A DNA stretch of 22,295 bases from Ectocarpus siliculosus (GCA_000310025.1 FN648413.1:1-22295), one strand, 5' to 3'. Shown: positions 1 to 9,287, counted from the first letter of the stretch. The notes: a model not told the origin generated them from the sequence alone. Made by a program: numbers and translations.

Positions 1-299
1 GAGCATAGGGTTTTATTGCCGGTCGGGATTCGGATACCCCCCTACAACTAGAAGCCTTCTTCTTGCCTATGTAGCAACCAAGAAGGCTCGAAATACAGGG
101 GGGTACTGCTGTAACCATGTGGAGGTGGACTTTTCACGAAGGGTACTGAACTCCCCAATAACGTCTTGTGTTGTGATCGGAGACAAATTAACTCCCTCTT
201 TTTTTTTTTTCGAAAACGGTGGGCTGGGACGGGCGGAACCGATGAACAAAGAATTTCAGCAGCGGCACAAAGAGAACGTGAACGGAAGCCGCCAACCGC

Positions 300-605
300 C
301 ACACGGACGATACTACTACGGTGCCTTTCGGAATAAAAAGTCATAGGCACCGCAGGTAGAAACGGACGGTGTGGCGAGATACTACGGTGCTCTTCAGAAT
401 TGAAGGTAAAGGCACCGCAGGAATAATGGCGGTTTTCCGCTCAATGCCTAACGGAGGCCAACCCTCGACCTTTTCCTAACCCGCGGTGGCCTCTACGGCA
501 GACCGCCCCTTCGTCCCACGGGAGGAGCTGCAGTGTGGCGAGATGCTATTCCGAGATGATACTACTACTCAGAATTGAAGGCATAGGCACCCAGGAGTAA
601 CGGTG
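300..605. repeat. Degenerate tandem repeat, three copies
   Basis: Copies are visible at about 300-353, 368-433 and 531-605. Each has a block like 'cgagatactacggtgc', then 'cagaattgaagg', then 'ataggcacc-caggagtaa'. Spacing is irregular and the copies have diverged. By analogy with the right-hand gene, this could lie beside a gene end, but no coding sequence was identified here. Confidence 0.6.
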
Positions 606-1328
606 GCCCCAGCCGGTGCGCCGAACGCATGTACAGCGAGAGAGGGTTGATGCTTGTGGCGCCGAGAATACATTGGACGTCGCATGAGAAACGAAAACGC
701 AACTAGCTAATATTGTTCGTCCGACAATTTTTTTTTTCGTGGCAATCTTGTAAACCGGCCCATGGTCGACTCCTGCGCGACGCCTCTTTCTCTCTACTAA
801 AAAAGGAGCGCCTGTTACGTTTTACGTTTAGGGTGGACTATTGCAGGGTGCATCGAAGGGAGACCTGCGACCTGCGCGTGTGAAAGTTGTTGTATCTGCC
901 TGGCACATGAACAGTCTGGGCTCCTGCTGTCGCTAATGAAAACCAAGATGGCGGCAGGCAGTACTGTAGTAGGGTGGACATCGAAAACCAAAGGGGGCGT
1001 GTCTGGTGGCTTCCTATCTATCCGGAGACTAACTCGCGTCGGTCGGCATGCATGTTGGCTTGGCAGGTTGCGGTTATCTGCCACCACCCATACCCCGGTC
1101 CGTGCCAAAACAATGCGCGGATACGCGGACCTACCGTAATTCCGCACCAAAGAGACCGAAAATGACGAATGAATGCTGCTTGCTGTGATTTGACAAATAA
1201 TCGCAAGTAGATGTCAGCCAGCCGTCGATAGCAACCTAATTGGCGCGCGACGGAGAGCCTAATCTAAGCCACTGACTGGTGGTAGAAAAAAAGGCACCGC
1301 GAAGCAATATCTAACCCTCCACCCAGCT

Positions 1329-1673
1329 TTGATTGGTAAAAAACACATCGAGTCCAACGCAAACCCGCCGGCGCCTTGGTGTACCCCAACAACAGTCAAG
1401 ACTCCCTCCAAGGTCTTGGTGGGGTCCCACGTCTCCCACTCCGATGCATATACTCTCCAATTGCCCGACTTCTCGAAGGCAGACCGAGCTGAGGAAAACT
1501 TGAAAGTCGCGAAAAAGCTGAAGACAGCAGCACCCGACTACAATATACCTAGCGGCCAGACAGACGAAAAAACAGATAACCCCCCCCCCCCAATTGGTCC
1601 ATATTTTCCGAATTGCCCACCGAGGGATGACATCGTGGGACAGACTTTGACAAAATGGGTACGACGGAAGTGA
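1329..1673 (+). CDS. Doubtful open frame of 114 codons
   Basis: An ATG-initiated frame that is Lys/Pro rich in its second half and interrupted by a poly-C tract that codes for prolines. It matches no family I know, has no signal peptide or membrane segment, and no neighbouring exon joins it convincingly. Its base composition resembles the surrounding non-coding DNA. It could be an exon of an unknown gene, a degraded transposon fragment, or chance. Confidence 0.15.
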   Translation: MIGKKHIESNANPPAPWCTPTTVKTPSKVLVGSHVSHSDAYTLQLPDFSKADRAEENLKVAKKLKTAAPDYNIPSGQTDEKTDNPPPPIGPYFPNCPPRDDIVGQTLTKWVRRK

Positions 1674-1829
1674 TCCGGTTAACGCGCTCGCTCCTCTTCT
1701 CTTCTATCAACGGCATATTATAATATACACCTCCAACATTTCCTTTCTATGTACCAAGTGCATTTGGGTGGCCGACGCCGGGAGAATTTTCCTAGAATTT
1801 TCCTTTCGTTCTATTGTGAATCCGGAAAT

Positions 1830-2310
1830 TCGTGCAAAACCGACCGTGGCAATGTCGACACTGAGACGGAAACCCGCATAAAACTCGTGGACCCTGGCGT
1901 TCTTGACAAAACAATACACGACAAAAAGAACAGTAATATCACTTCTTGGCCAACGAGGTGATCAACGAACCGAACGTCTTGCTCGCTTTGGCGGAAACCC
2001 GCACAAGAAAAACCATAACAAATGAGGGACCGTGCCGGTATTAATATCCGGACGGAAACCTGCTCTGGTAAAAGAACTCTGACGGTAGCGATGTTGAGAC
2101 GGAAACCCGCACAGTAATACCCGCACAAACTAGGGACCCTGACGCCATCAATACCGAGACGGAAACCCGCACCGATGGAGAACCCTGACGGTATGGATAT
2201 TGAGACTGAAACCCGCACAGTAACACCGGCACAAGCGAGGGACCCTGACGGCATCAATACCAAGACGGAAACCCGTACCAACGGAGAACCCTGACGGATA
2301 ACTAACTGAC
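1830..2310. repeat. Higher-order tandem repeat downstream of the PsbP-domain gene
   Basis: Units sharing 'gagacggaaacccgcac' recur at about 1860, 1992, 2050, 2105, 2158, 2205 and 2263. From about 2105 they alternate as a longer and a shorter unit (A-B-A-B), with conserved blocks 'gggaccctgacg-catcaatacc' and 'ggagaaccctgacgg'. The array encloses a second, decayed copy of the 3' end of the coding region (1939-1992), so the repeat includes coding DNA. Confidence 0.75.
1939..1992 (-). pseudogene. Decayed duplicate of the C-terminal coding end of the PsbP-domain gene
   Basis: Read on the minus strand this stretch gives AKASKTFGSLITSLAKK and then a stop. The real terminus at 2322-2378 gives AKVGKTIDSLIASVTKKK and then a stop. 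Frame and stop are kept, about half the residues match, and flanking non-coding bases (a gacaaa-aga-caa-atcacttctt block on the plus strand) are also shared. It is therefore a segmental copy of the terminal exon end and its 3' flank. It may be a relic of tandem duplication or, less likely, an alternative last exon. Confidence 0.75.
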
Positions 2311-2321
2311 AAAGAACAACA

Positions 2322-5300
2322 TCACTTCTTCTTGGTGACAGAGGCGATCAACGAATCGATCGTCTTGCCCACTTTCGCGTAGTCGGACTCGTTGCACTGT
2401 GCGGTTATCGTCGCAAGTTGCCCCTGCTCCGGGAAGAGAACCCACATAGTCTGCGGGAAAAAACAAGACATGGTTGTTGTTAATGCGGGGTTAAAAAAGA
2501 CAATTCCATGGTATCTGTTGGCGCGGGAAAACGCGACACCATGGTATTTGTTGATGCCGGAAACCACCCAATACCATGGGGTTTGTTGGTTCGGGATCAG
2601 CACACAATACAATGGTGTTAGTCGATGCGGGAAAACACAATTCCCACCGTGGAATTTCTTGAAGCGGCAAAAAGGAGGGGTTGGGGGTTGGGGTTGGGGG
2701 GCTTAAGGAACGCAAAGGAACGGAGAGGGGAGGAAGTGAGGAGGCGTTTGGCGGGAAGGAACACGTGAAGTACGCTCGGGTTATTCAAAACGAAAAAACT
2801 CAGACCCCCGTTTCCCCGATTACTTGCCTGGCTGTGCGGCGATGCTAATCAAACACACATATATATATATATACACACATCCGCCCGTCCCCCTGTGGGT
2901 AGGGTCCTTTGGCTTGTAGAAAGCGTGTTCGCGGATTGTATCCCGCTGTGAGACTGACGTCTTATCATTGGTCAGCCGGGTACGTAGCGCGGTCGATGCT
3001 ACAAGTAAAGCCCAGGTATGTGCCCATTTTTTCTCCCACTCACTGCTGTAAGGACTTCAACACATCCCCTTGGACTATTTTGGTATTATCTCGAACGAGT
3101 AGTCTTTCCGTGTGTGAATGCTTCCAAAAACAAGACACACAAAACATATCCCGCGTAACTCCCTTGTGCGTAGAGGCCTTTGACTAGAAAGCGTGTTCGT
3201 GTTCTGTATCCCGGTGCCAGACTGACGTCTTTTCATTGGTCGGCCGGTCAGCGCGGTCGATGCTACCCCAGTATCCCGCCGGCGTTTCTCCCGCCTACTG
3301 CAAAGACTTTCAACGCCCCCCGTGCGACTGGCTGTGTTTATATCTCCAACGGGTAGTCTTTCTATCATTTATGGTGTACTGCTGTGTTCTCTGAAAAAGA
3401 CACAAAACCAATCCGTATTTTTCTGACAAAAAAAACGAACGGTATTTTCTGAAAAAAAAACACAAACCCAATCCGCGTACCCCCCCCCCCCCGTTGTTCT
3501 GACCTTGATGTGCTTCTCCGGGCGGCCCTCCTGATCGACGATGTAGTCGTACACGTAGGAGTTCTTGTAGGTGTACGACTCCAACATCCTGCTCGAGACG
3601 CCGCTAGCCTCCGGAAGCACGGTCTTGCTAACTTCGTCCAGAGTACCGAATGAACCTTTTCGTTTTTATCAAGGGAGGACAGGTGGAGGGACACAGCAAA
3701 AACACACGCGTAGCAAGATTATACGATCTGAGCGGAGATTGCTTTGTTGTTGTCGCTGCGGGAAGCACGGTCTTGCTCGCTTCGTCAACGGCAACGAATG
3801 GACTTCTTGTTTGGGGGGGGCGAGGATGGCGGGGGGAGAAACGAGGTGACCACAGGTGAACATACAAAATTACACACAGAGCAAGCAAGATATACTATAT
3901 TTTGTCTTCGTTGCTTCGGGAACAATTCTACTACAGTACCGAATGAACCTTAAAGTTTTGGGGGGCGTTGATGACGGGTGCGTAGAGAAATCAGGTAATC
4001 GCTGACGCAACCAAGACAAAAATGCACGGGTAGCAAGGTACACGATTTTTTCCGCACGGTATATCACCCCCACGACTTATAAGACGCTTTGAAAACATGT
4101 GCTTGTGGTATATTATGGTATATACCGTATACGACACAAGATAACACACCCCCTAGACCGATTTTCAAACCTGGATTACGCCACGACGAAGAGCATGCAC
4201 GAACGAAACGATACATTTTCGGAAATTTCTCGAGGAGATGGTTCCAACGCCGCCGTTTTCGGCGCTCTGAACTCTTCCTGCTGATGAGAAATCGCTTACC
4301 CAAGGATGAGAAATCGCTCACCCAAGGTAGTGAAATCACTTACCTAAGGTAGTGAAATCGCTTACCCAAGGTAGTGAAATCGCTCACCCAAGGTAGTGAA
4401 ATCGCTTACCCAAGGTAGTGAAATCGCCTCGTGCGGGCGTGTAGGCCACAAAGGCGTTTGCCCCGGGAGTCGTCGGGCTCGTGTACACGACTATCTTCCG
4501 CCTCCCCGAAATCTCGGCGTCGTTCCTCTCCCACCCGTCTGGGACCTGTTGCGAAAAGCGGAAGAAAAAAAAAATGACCGTGTGGAGGATTCCTGTCGGA
4601 AGCATAACCAACCACTGTGCACATACAAAGTGCAGTCGTGGTTCCGTTTTAGCGGTCCATATTGTCAAAAAGTGTTGTAACCGTTACTGAGGGCATCGCC
4701 GCTAAACCGGATTGGCAGTAGTTTGACTACCGAGGTGCAGCCGTGCCACGAGATCTTGGGACCACTATTGAGGGCATCCCGTAAACAGGGAAGGAACTAA
4801 CCGCCAACACCGGGACTTTTTTTTTTTTTTTTTTTCTTCACTTCAAATCAGCGCTCACAGCACTAGGTGCCGTTTATTCCAACCCGTGGTCACACAGAAG
4901 AGCCTCTCTTCTACCCTCCCCTCCTGCGGTACTTCGCCTTCAATTTTTAATGCGAGAAGAGTTCAGCACTCTCTTCCCTCTGTGTACACACGAACTAGCG
5001 CTATCCACTTGGCCAGGAGCGGAAGCGAGAGAACTGTATAGGAAGATAAGATCCATCCCTCTGTGTACACACGAACTAGCGCTATCCACTTGGCCAGGAG
5101 CGGAAGCGAGAGAACTGTATAGGAAGATAAGATCCATCGTGGTAACTGGCCATCGGGAGAGTGGCCAGAAATGCACCGTTGAGACCTTTCTCTTCCAGAG
5201 TCTTTGGCCGCTTGCCGAGGGTAGAGGCGGAGAGGCTTCGACTCTCCTCCCTCTGCCCTCTGGTCACTACCTCTCTACCTCTCTCTCCTCTCTGCATCTC

Positions 5301-8300
5301 ACGAAAGGAAGCTAGCCGCCCTTGGGGTGGGAGAATGCTGCGACGGCACTGGCCCCTGCCTCTGACGGGAGCCTGTGTTCTCGCTAGTACTTTGTTATTC
5401 AGTAGATAGAGAAGCGTATTTAAAACAAGCAAAACAGAACGGAGCACGCAGAGCACGGCGGCATTCCCCGTTGCAGCCATGAATCACGACTAAACGCTGA
5501 GCTATAGTATTTTTCTGTCTGGAATATAGAACGCAGTTGGAGGCACCTATTCGGCAGAACCTGTTGTTGTTGTCGTCGTCGTCGTTGCTCATTGTCGTTG
5601 TCTTCACAAGGGCCACCTTTCCCATCTCTGCTCAGCACCTTCATTTCATGTCCGCGCTGGCCCAACTGATGCGCACGCCTTGCCACACGTTCCAACTACA
5701 ACCCTACCATACAGGGGCACCTTACCATACGCGCGAGTTTACCCCACGTGGAAACTCCGCCCTCCACGAAAATCCTCCCCCCTCGCGACGTTAACTAACC
5801 TCAACAAATATGAACAAAATGGTAGATATCGGGGGGGGAAACTAACATGTGGCGAGTATCATTCCACTCGGACACTCACGTCGAAATTGAAGCCCAGGGC
5901 ATCGTCCGTGAACGTCTGCGCGTTGCCAGCCGCGGGCAGCAGAGCGAAGCCGGCGGCGGCGGCGGCCGCCGCTGCCCCCGCGCCGCGGAGAAAGTCTAGG
6001 CGGCTTGCTGCCGCTGCCGAGGAAGAGGCGGTTTCTCCTCTTCCCGTTGTCGGTGGGGGCGGTGACGTTACGGCCGGTGGGCTCGAGGGTACGAAGGCCT
6101 GCGGGTGGTTGGGGGTCCGAGAGGTAAATAATAAGCATCCCGTCCGACTTGGGTATATCTCGAGCGGGTGTTGTAATCTTTTTAGAGAGTACACATAATC
6201 TCACAGAAAGACCACCCGTTCGAGACAATACCACAGTCGAAGGAGATGTGTTGAAGTCTTTACAGTGAGTGGGTATTGTAATCTGTTCTGTGTGTGTAAT
6301 TATTTTTCCCAACAAGGGATCGATCAGTTCCCTGGTGTGGTGTTTCAAAACCGTATACCCCCAGCCCTTTGAAGGCTTCGTTGCCGGCGAGGTATGTATA
6401 CGGTCGCTGATTGATTGGGGTTGTGTTGCAAAATGGTCGGATGTCCGGGCTGCGGGCGGTCCGATGCATCCTTGGTATGGGCTCGATGGCCGGTTGGTGT
6501 GGAACCTGAAAGGCTAATAATCCTGTTGAGATGTGACCTTGTGATGGGTGCATCCCTGGCAATCGCCACTACTTTGTAATGTACGATGATCCGATTACTG
6601 AATCAACATACCGAAGAGTATTCCGGTATGTTCTCCTTAGGTAAATACCTACGTACTGTTGTTTACAGCATTACAAATACTAATGCCTGACATTGAGTAT
6701 TCCAACAGGAACCTCTATATGAGGTAAATGGCTACATCTATGCCAACAGGTTGGGAGGTTAACATTGGTATGGATTGATTGGCCATATCGTGTGCGGATA
6801 AGGTAGCATTGGGATGTACATTGTAGCGATTGTGAGCAGGAGAGGAGGGAGGCGACGGAACCCGCTTTTTTGCGTAGTGTGAAGGAGCATCGAGGTTGAA
6901 GATGAAAAGCCAAGGCAAGTCAAGTCCTGTCGACGATGCCATGTGTGACGGCGGTGCACCATGGAGTGTTCCACGGAAGCCCACGGAATTCCATGACCGA
7001 GGGTAAGAAGTGCAAGAGTCAAGTCTTGCCGACGACGCCATGACCGACTCTAAGGTACACAACGAGGTGCAAGCCGAAAGATGGATGCCTTGGTAAACGG
7101 GAGCTTCATAACAGTTGTTGTCAAACCCTTAGCGGTGTGGCAGTGATTGAGCACACCTGGTAGGTGCCGTTAGGTGTTACAGTTTTACGTAGAGCGGCGC
7201 CGGCGGTTGGCCCCACTTCCCCACCTCGTAGGCAAGCATTACTCTTTTCTTGTTAGAGGCGGAGATATGGCACCCCCCCGCTACATAGACCGACAGCGCG
7301 ATTGATCCACAGCCAAGGGGGTGCGGAAACAGCGCGATACGTCGGTGGAAAGCTGTTGATGAGATGTGTCCAACAACCACCATTTACGGTGTTGGCACAA
7401 TAAGCTTGGTTGTGGAGCAATCGAGCTTTGAAAGTCGGTCTGGGGGGGGGTGCCATCTCTCCGCCTCTTACGGAATACCACGGTACGGTATTCGGTACGG
7501 TACAGACAATCTTGGTTGTGGAGCAATCGAGCTTTGAAAAACGGTCTGGGGCGGGGTGCCATCTCTCCGCCTCGTACGGTACGCTTCGCTCTCTTGTAGA
7601 TGTAACAGAGATATTAGCCTTCATTTGTTAGGAGGATGTTTCTTTTGAGCGGGTCGGCACGTCGGCGCCCCTACTGCCGGACGACAAACAAGGCCACCAT
7701 CTTACTTCTGTCGGAGCAAGGCCCTCTCTGCCCCGATGATACCATGTTCAAGGAACGGGGCTAGCGGGTGTCCTTTCTGGAAAGCGAGCCGGCCCTAACA
7801 GCGAATGGTGAGTCCATCCAACAGCGCACGCCATCTACAACCGAACGGATTGCACGCAATCAGCGCCACGAGGCGGAATGACCCTGCCAGAGTACGCGAT
7901 AAAACCCCATCGGGCGACGCCATAGCTAAGCGGGGGGTTATGTGTACAGTAATGTCAACGGCCAACCCGGGAAAAATCGGGCGACTTGCGAGAGGGCGGG
8001 GAGTTGGCATCATGCGAACGGCCAATTTCGCATGTTTTCAAGTTCAACTTTTCTGCTCGATTCTCTCAGGAAATTGGCGTGCTCGACGGGAAACTTTTCC
8101 TCAATCTTTTCAAAGCCTGCCACCACGTAATGCGTTCGTGTGTGTGTTCCAGAAGGTCCAAATACAAAACACGATCTGCATCTCGGCAAAGAAGAGAGAG
8201 AGAGAGAGAGAGCGAGCAGCTGCTGGGGAATCTCGCCGCATCATGAACAAACAACATGTGTCGCCGAGTCAAAGCTTAAGCTTTGTCGGAAGCGGAGATG

Positions 8301-8363
8301 ACTGACCTGAACACCGGAAACAAGGGTCACGCACGCGGAACCCAACGCTCTGATCTTCACCAT
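2322..8363 (-). CDS. PsbP-domain thylakoid lumen protein, five exons, 230 residues
   Basis: Exons in coding order: 8363-8307, 6098-5880, 4545-4410, 3655-3504, 2450-2322. Together they total 693 bases and all phases agree. Residues 1-19 (MVKIRALGSACVTLVSGVQ) are a signal peptide. The transit peptide starts at Ala20-Phe21 (AFVPSS), the usual start in red-lineage secondary plastids. Residues 50-79 (SRLDFLRGAG, an alanine-rich core, LLPAAGNA) form a thylakoid-transfer signal, and the mature protein probably starts at Gln80. The mature 151 residues read as a PsbP domain: GFNFD-VPDGWE near the start, then VVYTSP, FTTLGSFGTLDEV, NSYVYDYIVD and a C-terminal GQLATITAQC. PsbP relatives work in the lumen at photosystem II or in photosystem assembly; the exact paralogue cannot be assigned. 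The Tat-like motif has R-L where R-R is usual. Exon 1 was chosen because its phase-0 donor (CAG|GTCAGT) precisely completes the signal-peptide/AFVP junction. Confidence 0.88.
2451..2660 (-). repeat. Tandem array built from the intron 4 acceptor
   Basis: On the minus strand about five units read TTTTCCCGCATCAACA followed by a-ACCATGGTATTG. They are diverged, with a period of about 38-45 bases. The last unit runs directly into the true 3' splice site TTTTTTCCCGCAG|ACT, so the polypyrimidine tract and acceptor belong to the repeat unit. Confidence 0.75.
2906..3370. repeat. Dimeric repeat of about 230 bp, with an inverted relative at 6170-6275
   Basis: Copies lie at about 2906-3133 and 3172-3367. 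Both contain 'tagaaagcgtgttcg', 'agactgacgtctt-tcattgg', 'gcgcggtcgatgctac', 'aagactt-caac' and 'gggtagtcttt'. The second half is found again in inverted orientation within intron 1 of the same gene at about 6170-6275. This suggests a dispersed element of unknown type. No protein or terminal inverted repeat was seen. Confidence 0.7.
3740..3960 (-). repeat. Diverged copies of the exon 4 start inside intron 3
   Basis: The first bases of exon 4 and its acceptor read on the plus strand as 'ggaagcacggtcttgct' followed by 'aacttcgtccagagtaccga'. A close copy lies at 3746-3800 (ggaagcacggtcttgctcgc, then ttcgtcaacggcaacgaatg). A second, weaker copy is at 3908-3955 (ttcgggaacaattctactac, then agtaccgaatgaacctt). 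The copies sit only on the intronic side of the splice site. Confidence 0.65.
4125..4282 (+). mobile_element. Truncated copy of the TA-target inverted-repeat element (family A)
   Basis: It starts CCGTATACGACACAAGATAA directly after a TA, as the complete copy at 13861 does. It continues with the same accgattttcaa, gaacgaaacgatac and acgccgccgttttcgg blocks. It stops where the 22-bp splice-site array begins, so the right inverted repeat is missing. It is non-coding and was probably mobilised in trans by a transposase not present here. Confidence 0.75.
4283..4428 (-). repeat. 22-bp tandem array made of the exon 3 / intron 3 splice junction
   Basis: Six full 22-bp units (starts 4283, 4305, 4327, 4349, 4371, 4393) plus a 14-base partial in exon 3. 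On the minus strand each unit reads GATTTCACTACCTTGG|GTAAGC, with the exon end to the left of the bar and the donor to the right. The true splice falls at 4410/4409 in the unit nearest the exon. The other five units keep a usable donor (GTAAGC or GTGAGC). The unit at 4327 has TTAG|GTAAGTG, closer to consensus than the real site. Confidence 0.9.
4546..5879 (-). other. Intron 2 of the PsbP-domain gene
   Basis: The donor GAC|GTGAGT is at 5879 and the acceptor CAACAG|GTC is at 4546, in phase 0. It contains a 19-base T run at 4817-4835, a perfect 81-bp tandem duplication, and a GTC/GTT-rich stretch at 5561-5600. No other gene was recognised. Confidence 0.85.
4976..5138. repeat. Perfect tandem duplication, period 81 bp, two copies
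   Basis: The block starting ccctctgtgtacacacgaac and ending ataagatccatc occurs twice with an offset of exactly 81 bases. I see no difference between the copies. Identity implies a recent duplication, or an assembly artefact. Confidence 0.92.
7249..7473 (+). mobile_element. Inverted-repeat MITE-like element, family B
   Basis: The left end reads TTAGAGGCGGAGATATGGCA and the right end TGCCATCTCTCCGCCTCTTA followed by cgg. These are inverted copies of each other. Just inside lie a diverged ccgacagcgcgattgatcc and caatcgagctttgaaagtcg, also inverted. The internal part shares 'gaaagctgttgatgagatgt' and 'accaccatttacggtgttgg' with the copy at 21249. There is no coding capacity. The left target site is diverged. 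Confidence 0.75.
7474..7579 (+). mobile_element. Half element of family B next to the full copy
   Basis: Only the right half is present: cttggttgtggagcaatcga, gctttgaaaaacggtctggg, then the terminal gccatctctccgcctcgtac and gg, followed by TA. It directly abuts the full copy, as if by unequal exchange or partial re-insertion. Short cggtacggta repeats occur at the junction. Confidence 0.65.
8193..8212. repeat. GA dinucleotide microsatellite
   Basis: An uninterrupted (GA)10 run within intron 1 of the PsbP-domain gene, just downstream of its first exon. Confidence 0.9.
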
Positions 8364-8573
8364 GACGAGAAGGGGTGCCTTTGCAATGATGGCTGTCTCC
8401 TAACACGATCTCTGCTCGTGGTCAAGGGGGGCAGTGTTGGCCTCGGGGGCGACGCCAAATGTTCTTTGAAAACGGATGGGGGTGACGCAGTAGTGCCTCG
8501 CTGCCCCACGCACGATGGATCTGATCTATCTGTGGATGCTGCCCAGTAGCTACACTGACTGTGCGCGCGCTCC
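8364..8573. promoter_or_regulatory. Divergent intergenic spacer, likely bidirectional promoter
   Basis: These 210 bases separate the start codons of the minus-strand PsbP-domain gene and the plus-strand DEAD-box helicase gene. They must contain both 5' untranslated regions and at least the core promoters. I see no clear TATA box. The spacer is GC-rich with a G run near 8426-8431 and has ggtgacgcagtag near 8481. The assignment follows from gene positions, not from a recognised motif. Confidence 0.6.
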
Positions 8574-9254
8574 ATGGCAAATCATTGGCGAGCAGCAGTC
8601 GTCTTGACAATGCTGAGCGCTCTGAGGTCCAGCAGGGCCTTCCTGCCGTCGCCTGCGGGCCGCGCGGGCCGCAAGCTGTCGGCACGCGGTGGAGTTGTTG
8701 TTGCAGCGGACTGCTGCACACGCTCTGCGGCTACAACCGCAGCCTGTTTCCGGAAAGCTCGACACAGCAGCAGCAGCAGCAGCAGCGAGGCCTGGGCGGA
8801 GAGACATGGCGCGCTGCAGGCGTCCTCGCGAGGGATTCTCACGTCGGCGACGAGGTTGTCGGCAGCGGCTGGCGCGGTGAACCCGACCTCTCGCACGTCG
8901 TCCACAACTCTTGAAGAGGTACGTAGCACCGCCGTCCGTCACAGCGACGTGGAGGGAGGGCCGCTGCCGAGTCAGATGGCTGTAGCATATTGTATCAACC
9001 GAAACATGACGCAGTGGGGCACCTTGGATGAATAGAAAGGAGGAGTCTTTGGCTCTAGTATTGTCGTCCGTGGCAACGAGAGCAGCGAGGTTATCCGCTC
9101 GGTAAAGCTCACGCGAGGGTATCTACAAATATATACGTTCTTTGTCCGAAAACCCAAGTTTTGGCGGTGTTCTGTTTCTCCTGCGGCTCTGCGGTCTCCC
9201 CTTCGCCACTCAAACCGCTAGCCCGCATGTTGATGTTGCCGTTACAAATGTACC

Positions 9255-9287
<33 letters not shown>

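Larger units (their letters stand above)
1..1829. other. Left-flank DNA without a confident gene
   Basis: No recognisable protein domain was found on either strand. Positions 300-605 hold three diverged copies of a unit of roughly 85-150 bases built around 'gtggcgagatactacggtgc' and 'ggcaccgcagg'. Homopolymers include a T run near 200-211 and a C run near 1580-1590. An open frame of 114 codons (1329-1673, plus) has no domain I recognise and is listed separately. The stretch may include the 3' untranslated region of the minus-strand PsbP-domain gene and the far end of a neighbour outside the window. Confidence 0.5.
2451..3503 (-). other. Intron 4 of the PsbP-domain gene
   Basis: The donor is AAG|GTCAGA at the 3503 end and the acceptor CCCGCAG|ACT is at 2451. 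It holds an acceptor-linked tandem array (2451-2660), a dimeric 230-bp repeat (2906-3370), a short AT dinucleotide run near 2860-2873 and a C run at about 3481-3492. No other gene was seen inside. Confidence 0.8.
3656..4409 (-). other. Intron 3 of the PsbP-domain gene
   Basis: The donor TTGG|GTAAGCG is at 4409-4408 and the acceptor AAAAG|GT is at 3656. Phase 1 at both ends gives the join FTTLG-SFGTLDEV, which matches the family. The intron contains donor-derived 22-bp repeats, acceptor-derived copies and a truncated inverted-repeat element. Confidence 0.85.
6099..8306 (-). other. Intron 1 of the PsbP-domain gene, 2.2 kb
   Basis: It separates the signal-peptide exon from the transit-peptide exon. 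The donor CAG|GTCAGT is at 8306 and the acceptor CCCGCAG|GCC at 6099. It carries one full and one half inverted-repeat element (7249-7579), an inverted copy of the 3 kb repeat (6170-6275), a GA run (8193-8212) and a perfect 16-base palindrome (8270-8285). Apparent open frames here show no domain. Confidence 0.75.

Noticed and set aside
4283-4414. CRISPR-like short repeats
   Set aside because: Units are directly adjacent with no spacers, and they copy a splice junction of a eukaryotic gene.
5859-6194. Unspliced start (MYSLKRLQ...) for the PsbP-domain protein
   Set aside because: This reading has no signal peptide, whereas splicing from 8307 gives a textbook signal peptide joined to AFVPSS in phase.
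8283-8549. Plus-strand open frame of 88 codons across the divergent spacer
   Set aside because: It overlaps the signal-peptide exon of the PsbP-domain gene in antisense and the promoter region, and it matches no family.
8582-8942. Minus-strand open frames opposite helicase exon 1
   Set aside because: They are shadows of a GC-rich coding exon whose own product has a clear targeting signal and splices in phase.
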